From the NCBI GenBank assembly GCA_013146195.2, contig CM028377.1:31625083-31689082 (forward strand): a stretch of DNA of 64,000 nucleotides, given 5' to 3'. Source of the DNA: Codonopsis lanceolata. Its lineage: Eukaryota; Streptophyta; Magnoliopsida; Asterales; Campanulaceae. The position numbers were made by a program, and so were the translations under genes. The notes under the pieces are model-generated. The model ran no database searches. It worked only from the letters and a program-made list of their open reading frames with translations, and was not told the DNA's origin. How positions within the stretch are numbered: the first letter of the stretch is position 1; each line of letters opens with the position of its first letter. This document shows, in pieces, positions 1 to 10,870 of the stretch.

Positions 1-2
1 AC

Positions 3-1041
3 ATCACCGCTCCGAGCCAAAGTCCCACAAGGGAAAGAAGTAATCGCCAAGCAGATAAAGTTTTGCTCGATGAGGCTACCTCTTCCATACCGTCATGGCA
101 CAAGGACAATTTCCTTATGCCCGATGACCGAGAGAAAGCTGGGGCCCTCATCGCCGAGATCGCCGATGTGCCCGATCTTGATAAGATCAATATTTTCAAA
201 CGCAGTGGGTACCCAGCAACTGTGGGACTTGGCTTGATGAAAAGACTACGACACGGCGGGATTCGGAAGAAAAACGCCGACCAAGCGAGCTCGGTTTTGG
301 TGGGAGAAGTCGGGATGTGCTTAACTGAGGTAAACACTTTCCTCGCAATCTATCTTTCCTTTAACATTCCATAAATACCAACTACATCCTTATCTGCAGA
401 TTGTTACCAAAACGGAAATTTTGTATGAACGGCTTGTTGACAACATCAACTCGAATGCCGCACTGTTGAAAGAAAAGACAACCGAGGAAACTCTCACTAG
501 TAAAGTGACCGACCTCTCCAAGGTCGAGGCTGAGAAGAAATACTTGGAGTCCCACCTGGATTTCTCCAAGAAATCTGAAGAAGTGGCCTTAAATAATATC
601 TCTGGAGTCCGGAAGGATCTTCGAGCCACCCAAGCCCAACTAGAAGAAGCCAAGGCCATGGTTGTCGACCTGGAGGGAAAGCTGAAAGAAGCGCAATCTT
701 TTCCGAACGAGGAGCAAAAACAAAACATTGTTGAGGATTACAAAAATTCTGAAGACTTTGCTGCCTGCGTGGAAAGTGAAGCCTATCCCTTCTTCCTCCA
801 GGGAATAAACCATGTGCTGCTGGTGCGGCGGAAATCCAACGCGCTCGCCAAGTTGGGTACTAACCCGTCTTTCTGTCCTTCCGCCCGCCCCGGCCATGCT
901 CTTGTTCCGTATACCGAGGACGAGCTAGAATCCATTTCCGAGGCTGATGCGGAAAAAGGCTTATCTCCATGGACCCCTCCTCCAGTTTCCAAAGTCAACA
1001 TTAGCGACCTTGTGACCCAAACCTGGAGATCTCAGGCATAA
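3..1041 (+). CDS. Antisense extra ORF (aORF) of the Tat element, coiled-coil protein, partial
   Basis: The frame is open from the window edge, so the true start lies upstream. An exon ends at 329, followed by GTAAAC. A 70-bp intron (330-399) ends in CTGCAG, and the second exon runs 400-1041. The second exon begins with a long charged stretch rich in K, E, L and A with heptad-like spacing (about 120 residues), which should be a coiled coil. A more hydrophobic segment with AYPFFLQGIN follows, then an acidic Pro-rich tail. It lies between pol and the expected 3' LTR and is read opposite to pol. Extra ORFs in this position are known in Tat-type elements. Their function is unknown, and I do not recognise an enzymatic motif. 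Confidence 0.6.
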
Positions 1042-1265
1042 CCCAAAGAAAACGAAGGCATCCTCGAGGCCACCCCCGAAGGAACAACTCCGAATGCGAA
1101 TGCATGAAGTTTCCCTTTTTGGCCTGCGTGCCATGATCTTCCAAAAACAATATACATTTCTGGTTCTGTAATATTTGCTACTCATTTAGTTTGTTAGTTT
1201 GATGAATGCTTTCATTTTGCTATGCCTGCTTGCATTCTAACATTTCAACTATGAATTACTGATTT

Positions 1266-1690
1266 GAACGCCAACTCCTTTTTCCCGAGCAAAGGCAACC
1301 CATGCTCGTGAAAGAGAAATCATATATAATTGAACAAGCAATCAACTCGAACACCAACTCTTTTCACGAGCATAAATAGCTTATGCTCGAAAAAGAGAAT
1401 AATCGAGAACATAAGAAAAGAAATTATCTCGAACACGAACTCTTTTCACGAGCATAAATAGTTTATGCTCGTACAAGAGAATAATCGAGAACATAAGAAA
1501 AGCAATTATCTCAAACACCAACCCTTTTTTATGAGCAAGGATATCCCATGCTCGCCAGAAAGGGAATAATCGAGAACATAAGAAGCAATTAACTCGAACA
1601 TCAACCCTTTTTTATGAGCAGGAATATCCCATGCTCGCAAAAAAGGGAATAATCGAAAATATTAGTCTACTCAAACACAAACTTTCGAAT
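1266..1690. repeat. Tandem array, about 82-bp unit, in the UTR of the gypsy element
   Basis: About five units start near 1266, 1349, 1431, 1513 and 1595. Each begins GAACNCCAACTC or similar and ends with AATCGAGAACATAAGAA or similar. Each carries an inverted pair around GAGCAT...ATGCTC that can fold into a short hairpin. Bases 1042-1265 and 1691-1829 on either side are unremarkable AT-rich spacer. Tandem arrays in the 3' UTR of Tat elements are known. Confidence 0.75.
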
Positions 1691-1829
1691 CGGGCAAGAA
1701 AAATTCTCATGCCCGCCAAAAGTATAATTGAGCTTTTCATTATCATTATAAGCTGAACACATCTGCTTATTCATTCCATTATCACTTTGCAAAATAAGAG
1801 CAAGAAATAAATGAATTACATATTACCCA

Positions 1830-3089
1830 TCACCGATAATATTTCTTCAAATGATCTGCATGCCATGGGTGTTTCAGCTCGCTTCCATCCTCTGTTCGCA
1901 GCATATAAGTACGTTCCTTAACAATTCTGGCAATCTGAAAAGGACCTTCCCAATTTGGAGAAAGTTTCCCCCAATCTGATCGATGGCATGTTGCCTCGAT
2001 CTTACGGAGTACCCAATCGCCCACAGCAAATGACCGACCACGAACCCTCTTATCGTGGTGGGCCTTTGCTCGCTGTTTGTAGTTTGCCATCCTCATTTTG
2101 GATTCCAACCGTTTCTCTTCTAACAGATCTAGATCGGCTGCCCGAGCTACACTATTGGATTCAGCATTATAATGCAACACCCTATGATTGGGCAAGTACA
2201 TTTCCACCGGGGCCATAGCCTCAGATCCATAAGCCATAGAAAAAGTTGTTTCCTCAGTAGGACCCCTGATCGTCGTTCTAACCGCCCACAAGGCCGAAGG
2301 CAACTCATCTACCCATCTTCCTGCCTTGTCTTCAAGGTTTCACTTGAGGACATGCAAGACTTGTTTGTTAGCGGCCTCAGCCTGCCCATTACCTTGTGGG
2401 TATGCCACCGAAGATTGCCAATGCTTCACTCGCATCTGCTCGCATGCTTTAGAGAATTTTTCTGAAAATTGAGTCCCATGATCGGACACAATTGCTCGTG
2501 GAACTCCAGAACGACACCATATGTGCTCATGAACAAAGTCAATCACATTAACTTCGCTGATGGTTGCCAAAGGCTTAGCCTCCACCCATTTGGTAAAATA
2601 ATCCACAGCGACCACCGCATACTTAAACTTCGACCGAGCCAATGGAAATGGGCCAATAAGATCTATACCCCACATGTCAAATGGCCACGATGCAACCACA
2701 GGAGTCTGCTCGGTAGAAGGTAAACGAGGTATGTCCACATAACGTTGACACTTATCACAACGCCGAACGTACATCTCTCCATCTCGCCTCAAAGTAATCC
2801 AATAGAAACCGGCAGCTAAAACCTTTTCTGCCAAAGACCTCTGACCAGGATGACCTCCACATTTTCCTTCATGTATTTCTCCCAAAATGCCCTCAGTCAT
2901 CTCTGGTCGAACACATCTAAGCAAAGGCCTGGTGTATGACCGCCTATAAAGTATGTTATTCAAGATGACATACCTACATGACCGCTTCTGAATGGTTCGA
3001 GCCTTCGTCTTGCCCTCGGGCAAGGTCCCCTGCTCGATGTAAGCCTTCAAGTCGTCTATCCAACACTTGTGCTCAATGTCCATGATCAC
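1830..3089 (-). pseudogene. Integrase region of the gypsy polyprotein
   Basis: This is the end of pol, in the same frame as the RT ORF but separated from it by a TGA near 3120. The first part (3089-2340) has the HHCC zinc-binding region (GGHPGQRS, then CDKC) and a DDE core: D in DMWGIDLIGPF, D in SDHGTQFSE, E in NGQAEAANK. A second TGA at about 2340 interrupts the frame after KQVLHVLK. The C-terminal part (2303-1830) continues in frame and ends in HPWHADHLKKYYR, with no chromodomain. Integrase would insert the cDNA into the genome. With two stops the chain cannot be made without readthrough. Restoring CGA or TGG at these sites would give the family sequence, so they look like C-to-T changes. 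Confidence 0.85.
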
Positions 3090-3119
3090 CTCTTTTTCTA
3101 TGACAGAACCTCCAAATAT

Positions 3120-5387
3120 TCAATCATGAATTTCATCCTCGGCCATCTTGGATAAATAATCTGCCCTCATATTATCCTCGCGAGCAATTCGCACCAACTC
3201 CCAATAATCGAAGTCTTTTAAAATCTCCTTCACCATCGCACAATAACGAACCAATATTGGATGATGAACAGCATAATCGCCTCTAACTTGATTCACGACC
3301 AACTGGGAATCGCAATAAACAATCACCTCTCGAACTCCCACATCTTGCGCGAGCTCGAGTCCTGCGATCAAGGCTTCATACTCTGCCTGGTTATTAGAAG
3401 CTGGAAACTTAAAACGTAATGCTTTTTCAAACTCTACATCCTGCTCGGGTGGGACTAACACCAACCCGGCTCCACTTCCGAACCTGCTGGCCGAACCATC
3501 CACATGCAATTCCCAACAATACTCTGGTCGGGGCTTTGGAATTGGTGTACTCGCTGATGCTGTCTTAGAAGGAATCTCCTCTTCGCACGAATCCTTGAAG
3601 CTAGTCTCAGCTACAAAGTCTGCCAAAGCCTGTGCCTTAATCGCTCGTCGAGGTTGATAGTCAATATCAAACTCAGTTAACTCAATGGACCAAGTGAGCA
3701 ATCGACCAGAAGAATCTGGCTTGTGCAAAATTTTCCTAAGAGGCATGTCGGTGTATACAATGATCGAATGTGCAGAAAAATAAGCTCGAAGTTTCCGAGC
3801 AGCAACAACAAGCGAATAAGCCAATTTCTCTGCATTAAAATATCGTCCCTCTACAACAGTGAGGGCCTTTGACACATAATAAACAGGCTTTTGCACATTA
3901 CATTCTTCCCTAATTAGCACAGCGGCTACAGCCTGCTCTGTGGCCGCTAAATACACAAACAATGTCTCACCAAAAACCGGGCTGCTCAACAAAGGAGGAC
4001 TTCCCAGATATTCCACCAGCTGCTCGAAGGCCTTCTGACATTCAGCTGTCCACTCAAACCCCTTGTTCCCACGAAGAACCTTGAAGAATGGCAAACACCT
4101 TTCTGCCGACCTAGAAATGAAGCGACCAAGGGCTATCACCCTACCATTGAGCTTTTGAACATCTTTGATACATCGAGGAAGCTTCATAGTGACCAATGCC
4201 TTAATTTTTTCTGGATTAGCCTCTATGCCCCTCTCAGTTACCATGAACCCCAGAAACTTGCCCGCCTTCACCCCGAACACACACTTGCTCGGGTTAAGCT
4301 TCATGTTATTTTTTCTGAGGTTGGCAAAGGTTTCGCCCAAGTCAACTGCATGCTCGTGCCCTTTGGTCTTCACCACCATGTCGTCAATGTAAGCTTCGAC
4401 ATTCCTTCCGATCTGCGAGCTGAATATTTTATTCACCATTCTCTGATAAGTAGCTCCTGCATTTTTCAATCCAAATGGCATCATCTTATAACAATACAGC
4501 CCCCCTGCTGCTCGGAAAGCTGTCAGAGCCTTATCCTGCTCGTTCATTTTAACTTGGTGATACCCAGAATACGCATCAATGAAGCTGAGAAGCTCAAATC
4601 CCGCTATAGCGTCCACCAGCTTGTCAATTCGAGGTAACGGATAGCAATCTTTCGGGCAAGCCTTATTCAAGTCAGTGAAATCCACGCACATCCGCCACTT
4701 GCCGTTAGATTTTTTAACCATAACAACATTAGCCAACCAAGTTGGGTAATGTATCTCCTCAATAATGCCCGCATTGAGCAGCTTCTCAACCTCCTCCTTG
4801 ATAGCTTGTTTTTCAACAGAATAAATTCTAGGCTGCTGTTGAATTGGCCGAAAAGCGGGATCCACATTGAGACAGTGCAAAGCCACAGCCTCACTCACGC
4901 CTTGCATATCTTCTGGTCTCCATGCAAAGACATCCAAACTATCCTGAAGCTGCTTGATCAAATTTGCCCGAGCTTCAGCTGACAAAGCCTTGCCAATTTT
5001 TATTTTTTGCTCGGGATAAGCAGAATTTATAACCACCTCCTCGAGCTCATCCTGAGCCGTAAATTCTGGCTCATCTCGCATTTGGAGTGTATCACACTCC
5101 ACCTTCTCCTCTTTCTCAGCCCGGGATTCAACCGTATCAAGCTGATCCACATCCATGTCCTGAATTTGTTCGGCCTGTCCCCCCGACTTCAATGTCGACA
5201 AGGGACTATCAAGTTTCTCTCCAACCTCTTCTGGAACCAAATTCGCCTCATCATGTTGTTCGACCTGCCCCCCCGACTTCAATGTCGGCAAAGGGCAAAT
5301 GTTCTCTCCGCCAGTTTGATCCACAGTCAAGCTTGTGTCATCCTCGTGCTCGGCCTGCCCCCCGACTTCAATGTCGACAAAGAGCAA
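3120..5387 (-). CDS. Reverse transcriptase, degenerate RNase H and second (archaeal-type) RNase H
   Basis: A 755-codon open frame. Residues 1-110 are an acidic linker carrying repeats with the core TLKSGGQ. RT spans about 190-380, with FIDAYSG (D271) and YIDDM (333-337), so the catalytic aspartates are present. The usual RNase H follows at about 475-590, but the first catalytic Asp of the family is not seen (LFVYLAAT where a DAS-type motif is expected). A second RNase H lies at 625-750, with D630 in HVDGSA, E669 in QAEYEAL, D693 in YCDSQLV and a terminal Asp in REDNMRAD. A dead first RNase H with a live second one is established for Tat elements. The frame is shifted by one base from gag-protease at a C homopolymer near 5355. 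Confidence 0.9.
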   Translation of the reverse strand: MLFVDIEVGGQAEHEDDTSLTVDQTGGENICPLPTLKSGGQVEQHDEANLVPEEVGEKLDSPLSTLKSGGQAEQIQDMDVDQLDTVESRAEKEEKVECDTLQMRDEPEFTAQDELEEVVINSAYPEQKIKIGKALSAEARANLIKQLQDSLDVFAWRPEDMQGVSEAVALHCLNVDPAFRPIQQQPRIYSVEKQAIKEEVEKLLNAGIIEEIHYPTWLANVVMVKKSNGKWRMCVDFTDLNKACPKDCYPLPRIDKLVDAIAGFELLSFIDAYSGYHQVKMNEQDKALTAFRAAGGLYCYKMMPFGLKNAGATYQRMVNKIFSSQIGRNVEAYIDDMVVKTKGHEHAVDLGETFANLRKNNMKLNPSKCVFGVKAGKFLGFMVTERGIEANPEKIKALVTMKLPRCIKDVQKLNGRVIALGRFISRSAERCLPFFKVLRGNKGFEWTAECQKAFEQLVEYLGSPPLLSSPVFGETLFVYLAATEQAVAAVLIREECNVQKPVYYVSKALTVVEGRYFNAEKLAYSLVVAARKLRAYFSAHSIIVYTDMPLRKILHKPDSSGRLLTWSIELTEFDIDYQPRRAIKAQALADFVAETSFKDSCEEEIPSKTASASTPIPKPRPEYCWELHVDGSASRFGSGAGLVLVPPEQDVEFEKALRFKFPASNNQAEYEALIAGLELAQDVGVREVIVYCDSQLVVNQVRGDYAVHHPILVRYCAMVKEILKDFDYWELVRIAREDNMRADYLSKMAEDEIHD

Positions 5388-8005
5388 TTATCCACCTCAC
5401 AACCCTCATTCACCATAGCCACTGTTGTTGGCCTCACAGTCACATGAGACATCTCCTTGGTACTAATAGTGATTTTCTGCTCACCGTCCTCCAAGGTCAA
5501 CTTTTGCTTTTTTCGCTGACTGTCACATACGTACTCAAGTACTGCCCGAGGCTGACTCTTCAACACACCCACTCCTTGATTGGTGTAAAACTTAGCGCGC
5601 TGGTGGGGAATGGACGCGACCATTTGAAACTGGGTCATGCTCGGCACGCCCAAGATAATATTGTAAGGAGACTTCAAGTCGATCACCATGAAAGTGATCT
5701 TCTCAACTCGCGTGCGGCTCCCTTCACCAATAAAGACCTCCAACTCGACCGTGCCTTTATCCGGTACTTTGTGATTAGTAAAGCCTTCCAGCATCCCAGC
5801 GTATGGTTTGAGTCGATCGTCACTCAATTCCAAACCCTGGAAACATGAATAATACATCACATCCCTGCAAGCACCAGTATCAACCAGGATTCGATGCTCG
5901 ACCCATCCATCCACCAGGGCCGAGACAATCAAGGACTGCTCCCCTGCTACATTGCTCGCTAGCTCGCTACGAGTGAACTGTATAGCTTCTTCTCTAGCTT
6001 GCAAAGCAGTAGGTCGATCTACAACCTTCGACAAAGAATAGATCTGTTTTTCGAGATGGGTTGGAGTGGGCTCTTCATCCATTATGACATTGATTACCCC
6101 TCTGATTGGTGGGGCATCCCTCCGAGGAGCATTTCCTCTGTTTCCTCCATCCCTCTTGAACCGGTCTAGCCGGCCTTCATTGATCAATTTCTGAATGGCC
6201 TTTTTCAACGGCCAACACTCCTCCGTTGTGTGCCCATAATCGTCATGATAAGCACATCTCTTCGTCCGATCCCGAGTATCTGCTGTCTCAGAATTCATGC
6301 GAGGTGGGCGTGGAAGCTCATCTCGAATCTCATACATGATATCCTCGCGCAACGTATTGAGCGGGGTAAGATCAGCTTCACGAAGAAATTCTTTCGGGCG
6401 ATCATATCTCGACTTGCCTTTGTTATCTCCTCCGCCCACAGCCTGACCATTACCCTTAGAATTTCCCCCAGCATCATTGTTTTCTTTCTTCTTCTCTTTC
6501 TTTGCCGTCTCTCCGGCACACCATTTTTGAGCCCGCATTAACATTTCTGCCTGCGTTTTGGGCTCGCACATGCTTAGCTCCGATCTCAATCCACCTTCAC
6601 CCTCGAGCAAGCCTGTTTCAAAGCATAAAGTTACCTCCTGCTCGGTCAACCCCGGAACTTGCTCTAAGACTTTGGTAAATCACTCCAAGTAGCTAGCAGT
6701 TGACTCGTGTGCTCCTTGCTTGACTTTTGACAAATCAACCCTTGTCTTCGCTAATGTGCTCGTGGTTCCAAAATCTGCCAGAAACTTTGCTCGCAGATCA
6801 GCCCAATTGTTAATTGATCTGCGCGGCAGAGCTCTCATCCATGCCAAGGCCTTTCCTTGCAAAGCTCCCACGAAAGCCCGAATTTTTAACGCCTCATCTG
6901 AAGTCACTAAGCCGATTTGAGACTCGAATAACATCAACCAATCTCTCGCCTTCGTCTTCCCTGTATACTCCTTAATATTCGGGAAAATGAGCCCTTGTGC
7001 TGGCGGTGCATTCTCAATCCATGGTGCCAACGGGCTAGCTGAAGTGCCCAAAAAGTTTCCATCCAGAGCTTTGCCCTGCTCCCACGCCTCCATACGGCAT
7101 TTTAAATCTTCAAAATCCTGCATATTAATGGTTGTAGGCAAACCACCCCCGAGTTGAGGCTGTACCACGGGCATAGGAGGGACTTGTGGGGGACCCATAG
7201 CTCCAATGGCTTGAGTAACACCCACGGCCTGCGCCACCTGTGCCTGGGGCACCCCAGCGAGCTGAACAACTGGTTCATTGGCCACTAAATTTCTTTGTGC
7301 ACCTGGTTGATGCAACTCCCTTTTATCCTTAGAATGATGAGATAAGTGCCCTTGGGATCTCCTACGGGAAGGAGTCCTTTGACGACGAGCATAGGATCTC
7401 CTTGGAGATGGTGAACGCCGGCTACGAGCATGTGACCTTTGAGGTAAGGGCGAATGAAGCCTACGGCATGAGACCTTCATGGGGAAGGTGATCGTCGATG
7501 ACGACGAGACTGTGCTGAATCATCCCCCACTCGTGGGCCCAGCCGTGAATGAACACTGGGCACAACACTGTGACTAGCTCTATCTTCTGGCTGATCTCGT
7601 CCCTTTGACCCCTGTACACGCGGCTGAGAGGGAACGATCATTGCATTTAAGTGATTGCCCCAGTCCTCGAACCACTTGCTGCCTGACTTGGAGCAGATAA
7701 AGCTGGTAAATGATCCACCTCAATGGGTAGAGGCGGCTTACCCATGGCAATCAAATGCAAATTAAGTTGGTGCATTTGTCCCAAATATATGGCCCTTTGA
7801 CGAAGAGCTTCCTCCCTGAATTCATGCGCCAGACCAATAGCTGCTACCGCACTTCTAGCTAAGGAATCCACTCAACGCCGTTGATTTAATTGATGACGAG
7901 CATCATGAGGAGGGGGATTATTCCCAGCCAACTGATTGAGACTAGGAGTTGCATGTACCTCCTCCCGACGGCTACCATAACACCATTAGCGCCGTTTTCT
8001 GCCAT
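5327..8005 (-). pseudogene. Gag and aspartic protease region of the gypsy element
   Basis: The likely start is the ATG at 8003-8005, giving MAENGANGV, just after the primer binding site. The N-terminal part (to about 7500) is frameshifted. 7480-6680 is an Arg/Ser-rich segment followed by the capsid-like domain (APWIENAPPAQGLIFPNIKE, then WADLRAKFLADF). A TGA after ASYLE breaks it. The same frame resumes and runs 6649-5327, with a zinc-knuckle-like CAYHDDYGHTTEEC and the retropepsin motif LVDTGA. Gag would form the particle and the protease would cleave the polyprotein. It overlaps the RT frame by about 60 bases because of a one-base length change in a C run. Confidence 0.8.
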
Positions 8006-8051
8006 TGCTGTCTTACCAAGAACAAACTCACAATTCACAAAAAGTGTTATC

Positions 8052-8071
8052 GTTTCCCGGCAACGAAACTA
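8052..8071 (-). promoter_or_regulatory. Primer binding site, tRNA-Asp-like, decayed
   Basis: Read on the minus strand this is GTTGCCGGGAAACG preceded by altered bases. The expected tRNA-Asp site is TGGCGCCGTTGCCGGGGA. The GTTGCCGGG core is kept and the first seven bases have drifted. It lies between the LTR and the gag ATG, as required. Confidence 0.55.
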
Positions 8072-8073
8072 AC

Positions 8074-8714
8074 TGATGCATCCAAAATCTGGCTAACGCA
8101 CTGGACTCGTCCAACTGGTCCAATTGGATACCTGGCTTTCAACGTATCCTATAATCTTCAAGGCCCAACTCTGCAATCAAGTCAAGTAACCGTGAACTAG
8201 GCAAGGGCGCTCCCTGCAAAAGCCCTCCGGCTTGATAATTAGCACAAGTATGCAAGAGAGTAAAATTTAGCAGAGTTTAGGCAAGCTATCTGAAATCACA
8301 TACCTCCCCCCTTCATTTTCAGGGGCTTTTATAGTTGCCGGAGAGAGTAACCGACCATAACTGCCCACTAACATTCATGGCATTAATGTCGGGCATATTA
8401 ACTGCCCCATTAACTGCCCCATTAACCACAACGGTCAAATGGGGAATTATCCGGACATAACCGTCCTCAACTAGTAATAACTATTGAATGAACGAGCATA
8501 ACACATCATGCTCGCTACATGTTTCTGCTCGCTGGGCAAGCCCCCAGCTCGCTAACATCTCTTGCTCGCTAAAGGTTGATATCCTGCTCGTAATATACAA
8601 GAACCATTTAGTCTTCTCCTCGTAGCTCTGACTTTAGGATTCTCGTTTGACTAAATTGTAACCATGTGCCAGGCATGTGACTTATGGCTTGGGCCTATTG
8701 GGCCGGGCAACTCA
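8074..8714 (-). repeat. 5' LTR of the gypsy element (approximate ends)
   Basis: It follows the primer binding site and carries a TATA box in the correct orientation: CTATAAAAG on the minus strand at 8326-8334, with a GC-rich flank. Expected transcription would run toward gag. The outer end is placed at a TGAG...-type start near 8714 by context only, because the partner LTR is not in the window. Confidence 0.5.
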
Positions 8715-9228
8715 AGTAGTATTTATTTAAATGTATGTAAAATATTAAAATAGTTATTAGCATGCTTAAATAATGGCTAGTACACTCTAAATGTTACATT
8801 ATCATAAAATAGTTGTTATTATGCCCAAATAATATAAAAAAAACATATTTCAATTTTCCAATATGTGTGCGTGTGTGTGTGTGTGTGTATAAGGTATTTT
8901 TCTAAACTAAACACATGAACCTACACTTTCTGGTAATTTTGGTTTTTCTCTATTTAACATTAAAATAGAGGTGGCAACTCTCTATACACACTTTTAGAGT
9001 CCAAAACGAGGCCGAGCACATTCCCACGCACTTAATGTTTTGAAACCACTCCTTTCTCACGTAATGAGGCCCTTGGGCATTTCGAAACGAGGTTCTCACA
9101 CCATGCCAGTAAATCTAGTGTAATTTCATATGGTTCATGAATCAACCATGTCAGTAAACCTTGTTTTAATAGCCGTAAATTATAGTTTCTTGTTTTAATG
9201 TTTAATTTATATTTCTATTACAGAGAAT
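8715..9228. other. Spacer without a recognised gene
   Basis: AT-rich sequence with a GT microsatellite at about 8865-8890. I see no ORF or terminal repeat that I can support. Confidence 0.5.
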
Positions 9229-10728
9229 ATGGTAGCATACCTTATTTCACGTGATGATTGGTACAAAACGAAGGTTACATCCAGATGCAACTTGTTAGTT
9301 TTAGATGAGGTATATAATGCATTAGATTATGCGCACCATCTCCTATTCAAGAATTCAGCTTTTGGTAAACTGTATGAGATTAGAAACAATATGAGGAAGA
9401 GCAATGTGTTGATTCATGTGTTGACACTTTGTAGGATTCAGTCACCTACAAACAATAAAAATAAAACCTGGTATTGTATAGGTGGTCAAAAAGTTAGATT
9501 TTGTTTTTTCGACTACACCCTAATCGCAAGTTTAAATCCTGGATTGTTGGAAGATTATGATGATGAAATCCCTAGTACGACGGCACTAGTGGAGAAATAT
9601 TTTCCTGGACAGAATAAGAGGTCAGTGAAGCCTGAAGAACTGAAACAAAAATTTCTAAGTGCAACTAACTTGGACGAAAAACTGAAGCTTGGTCTTGCAG
9701 TTGTTTCAGACTATGTACTGAGGGGTAATTCACCCAATATTTCTATTGATGCGCGTGTTTTGAGTATAGTAGAGAACTTGTAATTATTTAATAAATATCC
9801 ATGGGGAACAAAGTCCTATCCCTATCTTCTCAATTCAGTGATGAAGATGACTAGTTCTCGTGCTCAGACTTCGCTATGCAACGGCTTTCTGTTGGAATTA
9901 CAGGTAACCAATTGTATATATTATAAGGTTAGCAGATTTTATACTCCCCCCATTTTCAAAATATTGTCTGGGTTGACCCAGCACACCGTTTAAGAAAAAC
10001 GAATTGATTGGATTATTAATATTGGTCAAATGTGTGGTTTCCTTGAATGCCCTTGAGTATGTGGTTATAATTAAAGTAGGTAGAAAAAGAAAGGGTAAAG
10101 TGGTAAAAGTGTTTTCCTAAAAGCGAAAGTTTTGAAAGAGAACACTTATTTAAGAACGAACGAAAAAAGAAAGGTGGACAATAATTTGAAAACGGAGGGA
10201 GTATTAAATTTGATATGCTTCTAATATGTAACATTTTTAAAATGCAGGTTTGGGTGTTTGAGTTGTTTCATGATTTGACTGGATTTAAAGACATATATGA
10301 GCTATCCCACATGAACAATGCAGTGCCAAGAATGTGCAACTGGAAGTCTAGAAAATATCCAAGCTATGAGGAAATCATTGAGATATTGGATATCACAAGG
10401 GTAAATGTAGAGTTTGATTAATACTGTTGTGGTGTTATTTATTCCAAACTATGTTATTTTTTAAACAGTAGAGTGCCCAATATAGTTGATTAATCAAGTT
10501 GGTATTTTGCTAAATTGACAGGATGGAATGTTTGTTCCATTGACCCCCACCGAGGCCGAAAAACAACAGCCCTATGTTGTTGAGTATCAACTTCATTTTG
10601 GCGCTGTTTGGAGCACATCCTTCCATGTTGAAGTTGAACATGTTGAAGATAAAGGTCGTTGGTCCCCACGATGCCTCCCCTCTGTGAGTGCCCTGAGGGT
10701 TTCTTGCATCTCATCCTCCCTTTTTTAG
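9229..10728 (+). pseudogene. DUF1985-domain gene fragment (Ulp1/MULE-associated family)
   Basis: The first exon runs 9229-9903 with a single TAA at 9781-9783. The same frame continues beyond it with NKYPWGTKSYPYLL to an AG|GTAACC donor. Intron 9904-10247 contains a whole Stowaway MITE. Exon 2 is 10248-10400 (VWVFELFHD...PRMCNWKSRKYPS) and ends at GTAAAT. Intron 10401-10521 follows, then exon 3 from 10522 (DGMFVPLTPTEAEKQQPYVV). The sequence CIGGQKVRF, the PWG motif and the PR-x-CNW motif are the pattern of the plant DUF1985 domain. That domain is usually joined to a Ulp1-like SUMO protease or carried by Mutator-like elements. No protease domain is seen here. The stop and the missing 3' part make it a pseudogene. 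Confidence 0.65.
9944..10201. mobile_element. Stowaway MITE in the DUF1985 intron
   Basis: The ends are CTCCCCCCATTTTC and GAAAACGGAGGGAG, inverted to each other, with TA on both sides (9942-9943, 10202-10203). This is the classical Stowaway end of the Tc1/mariner superfamily. No coding capacity. Confidence 0.85.
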
Positions 10729-10870
10729 GGGAAAACGAAATTCAAGGAACACAACGCTTTTTTTATTTCATCTTCCCTTGTTTAAGAGAAAACAAAATTA
10801 AAAGGACAAAAAAAAGTTGTAAATAGCACGTGGAATACGTCCGGCCTTATTGTGGACTCAAAATGTTGAA
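10729..10870. other. Short remnant next to an LTR
   Basis: Contains TGTAAATAGCACGTGG and GGACTCAAAATGTTG, which on the minus strand lie just downstream of the primer binding site at 10871-10881. They are probably the first bases of the retroelement's internal region. Confidence 0.4.

Larger units (their letters stand above)
1..8714 (-). mobile_element. Ty3/gypsy retrotransposon, Tat lineage (3' LTR outside window)
   Basis: The order on the minus strand is LTR, primer binding site, gag, protease, RT, RNase H, second RNase H, integrase, tandem-repeat UTR, then an extra ORF read the opposite way. This order, the lack of a chromodomain and the dual RNase H match the Tat/Ogre clade. The 5' LTR lies at about 8074-8714. 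The 3' LTR must lie to the left of base 1, so the element is incomplete here. Several in-frame TGA codons and one frameshift in the polyprotein show that it is not autonomous now. Confidence 0.85.

Noticed and set aside
4155..5447. Plus-strand ORFs opposite to RT and gag
   Set aside because: Shadow frames of the real minus-strand polyprotein, without domains.
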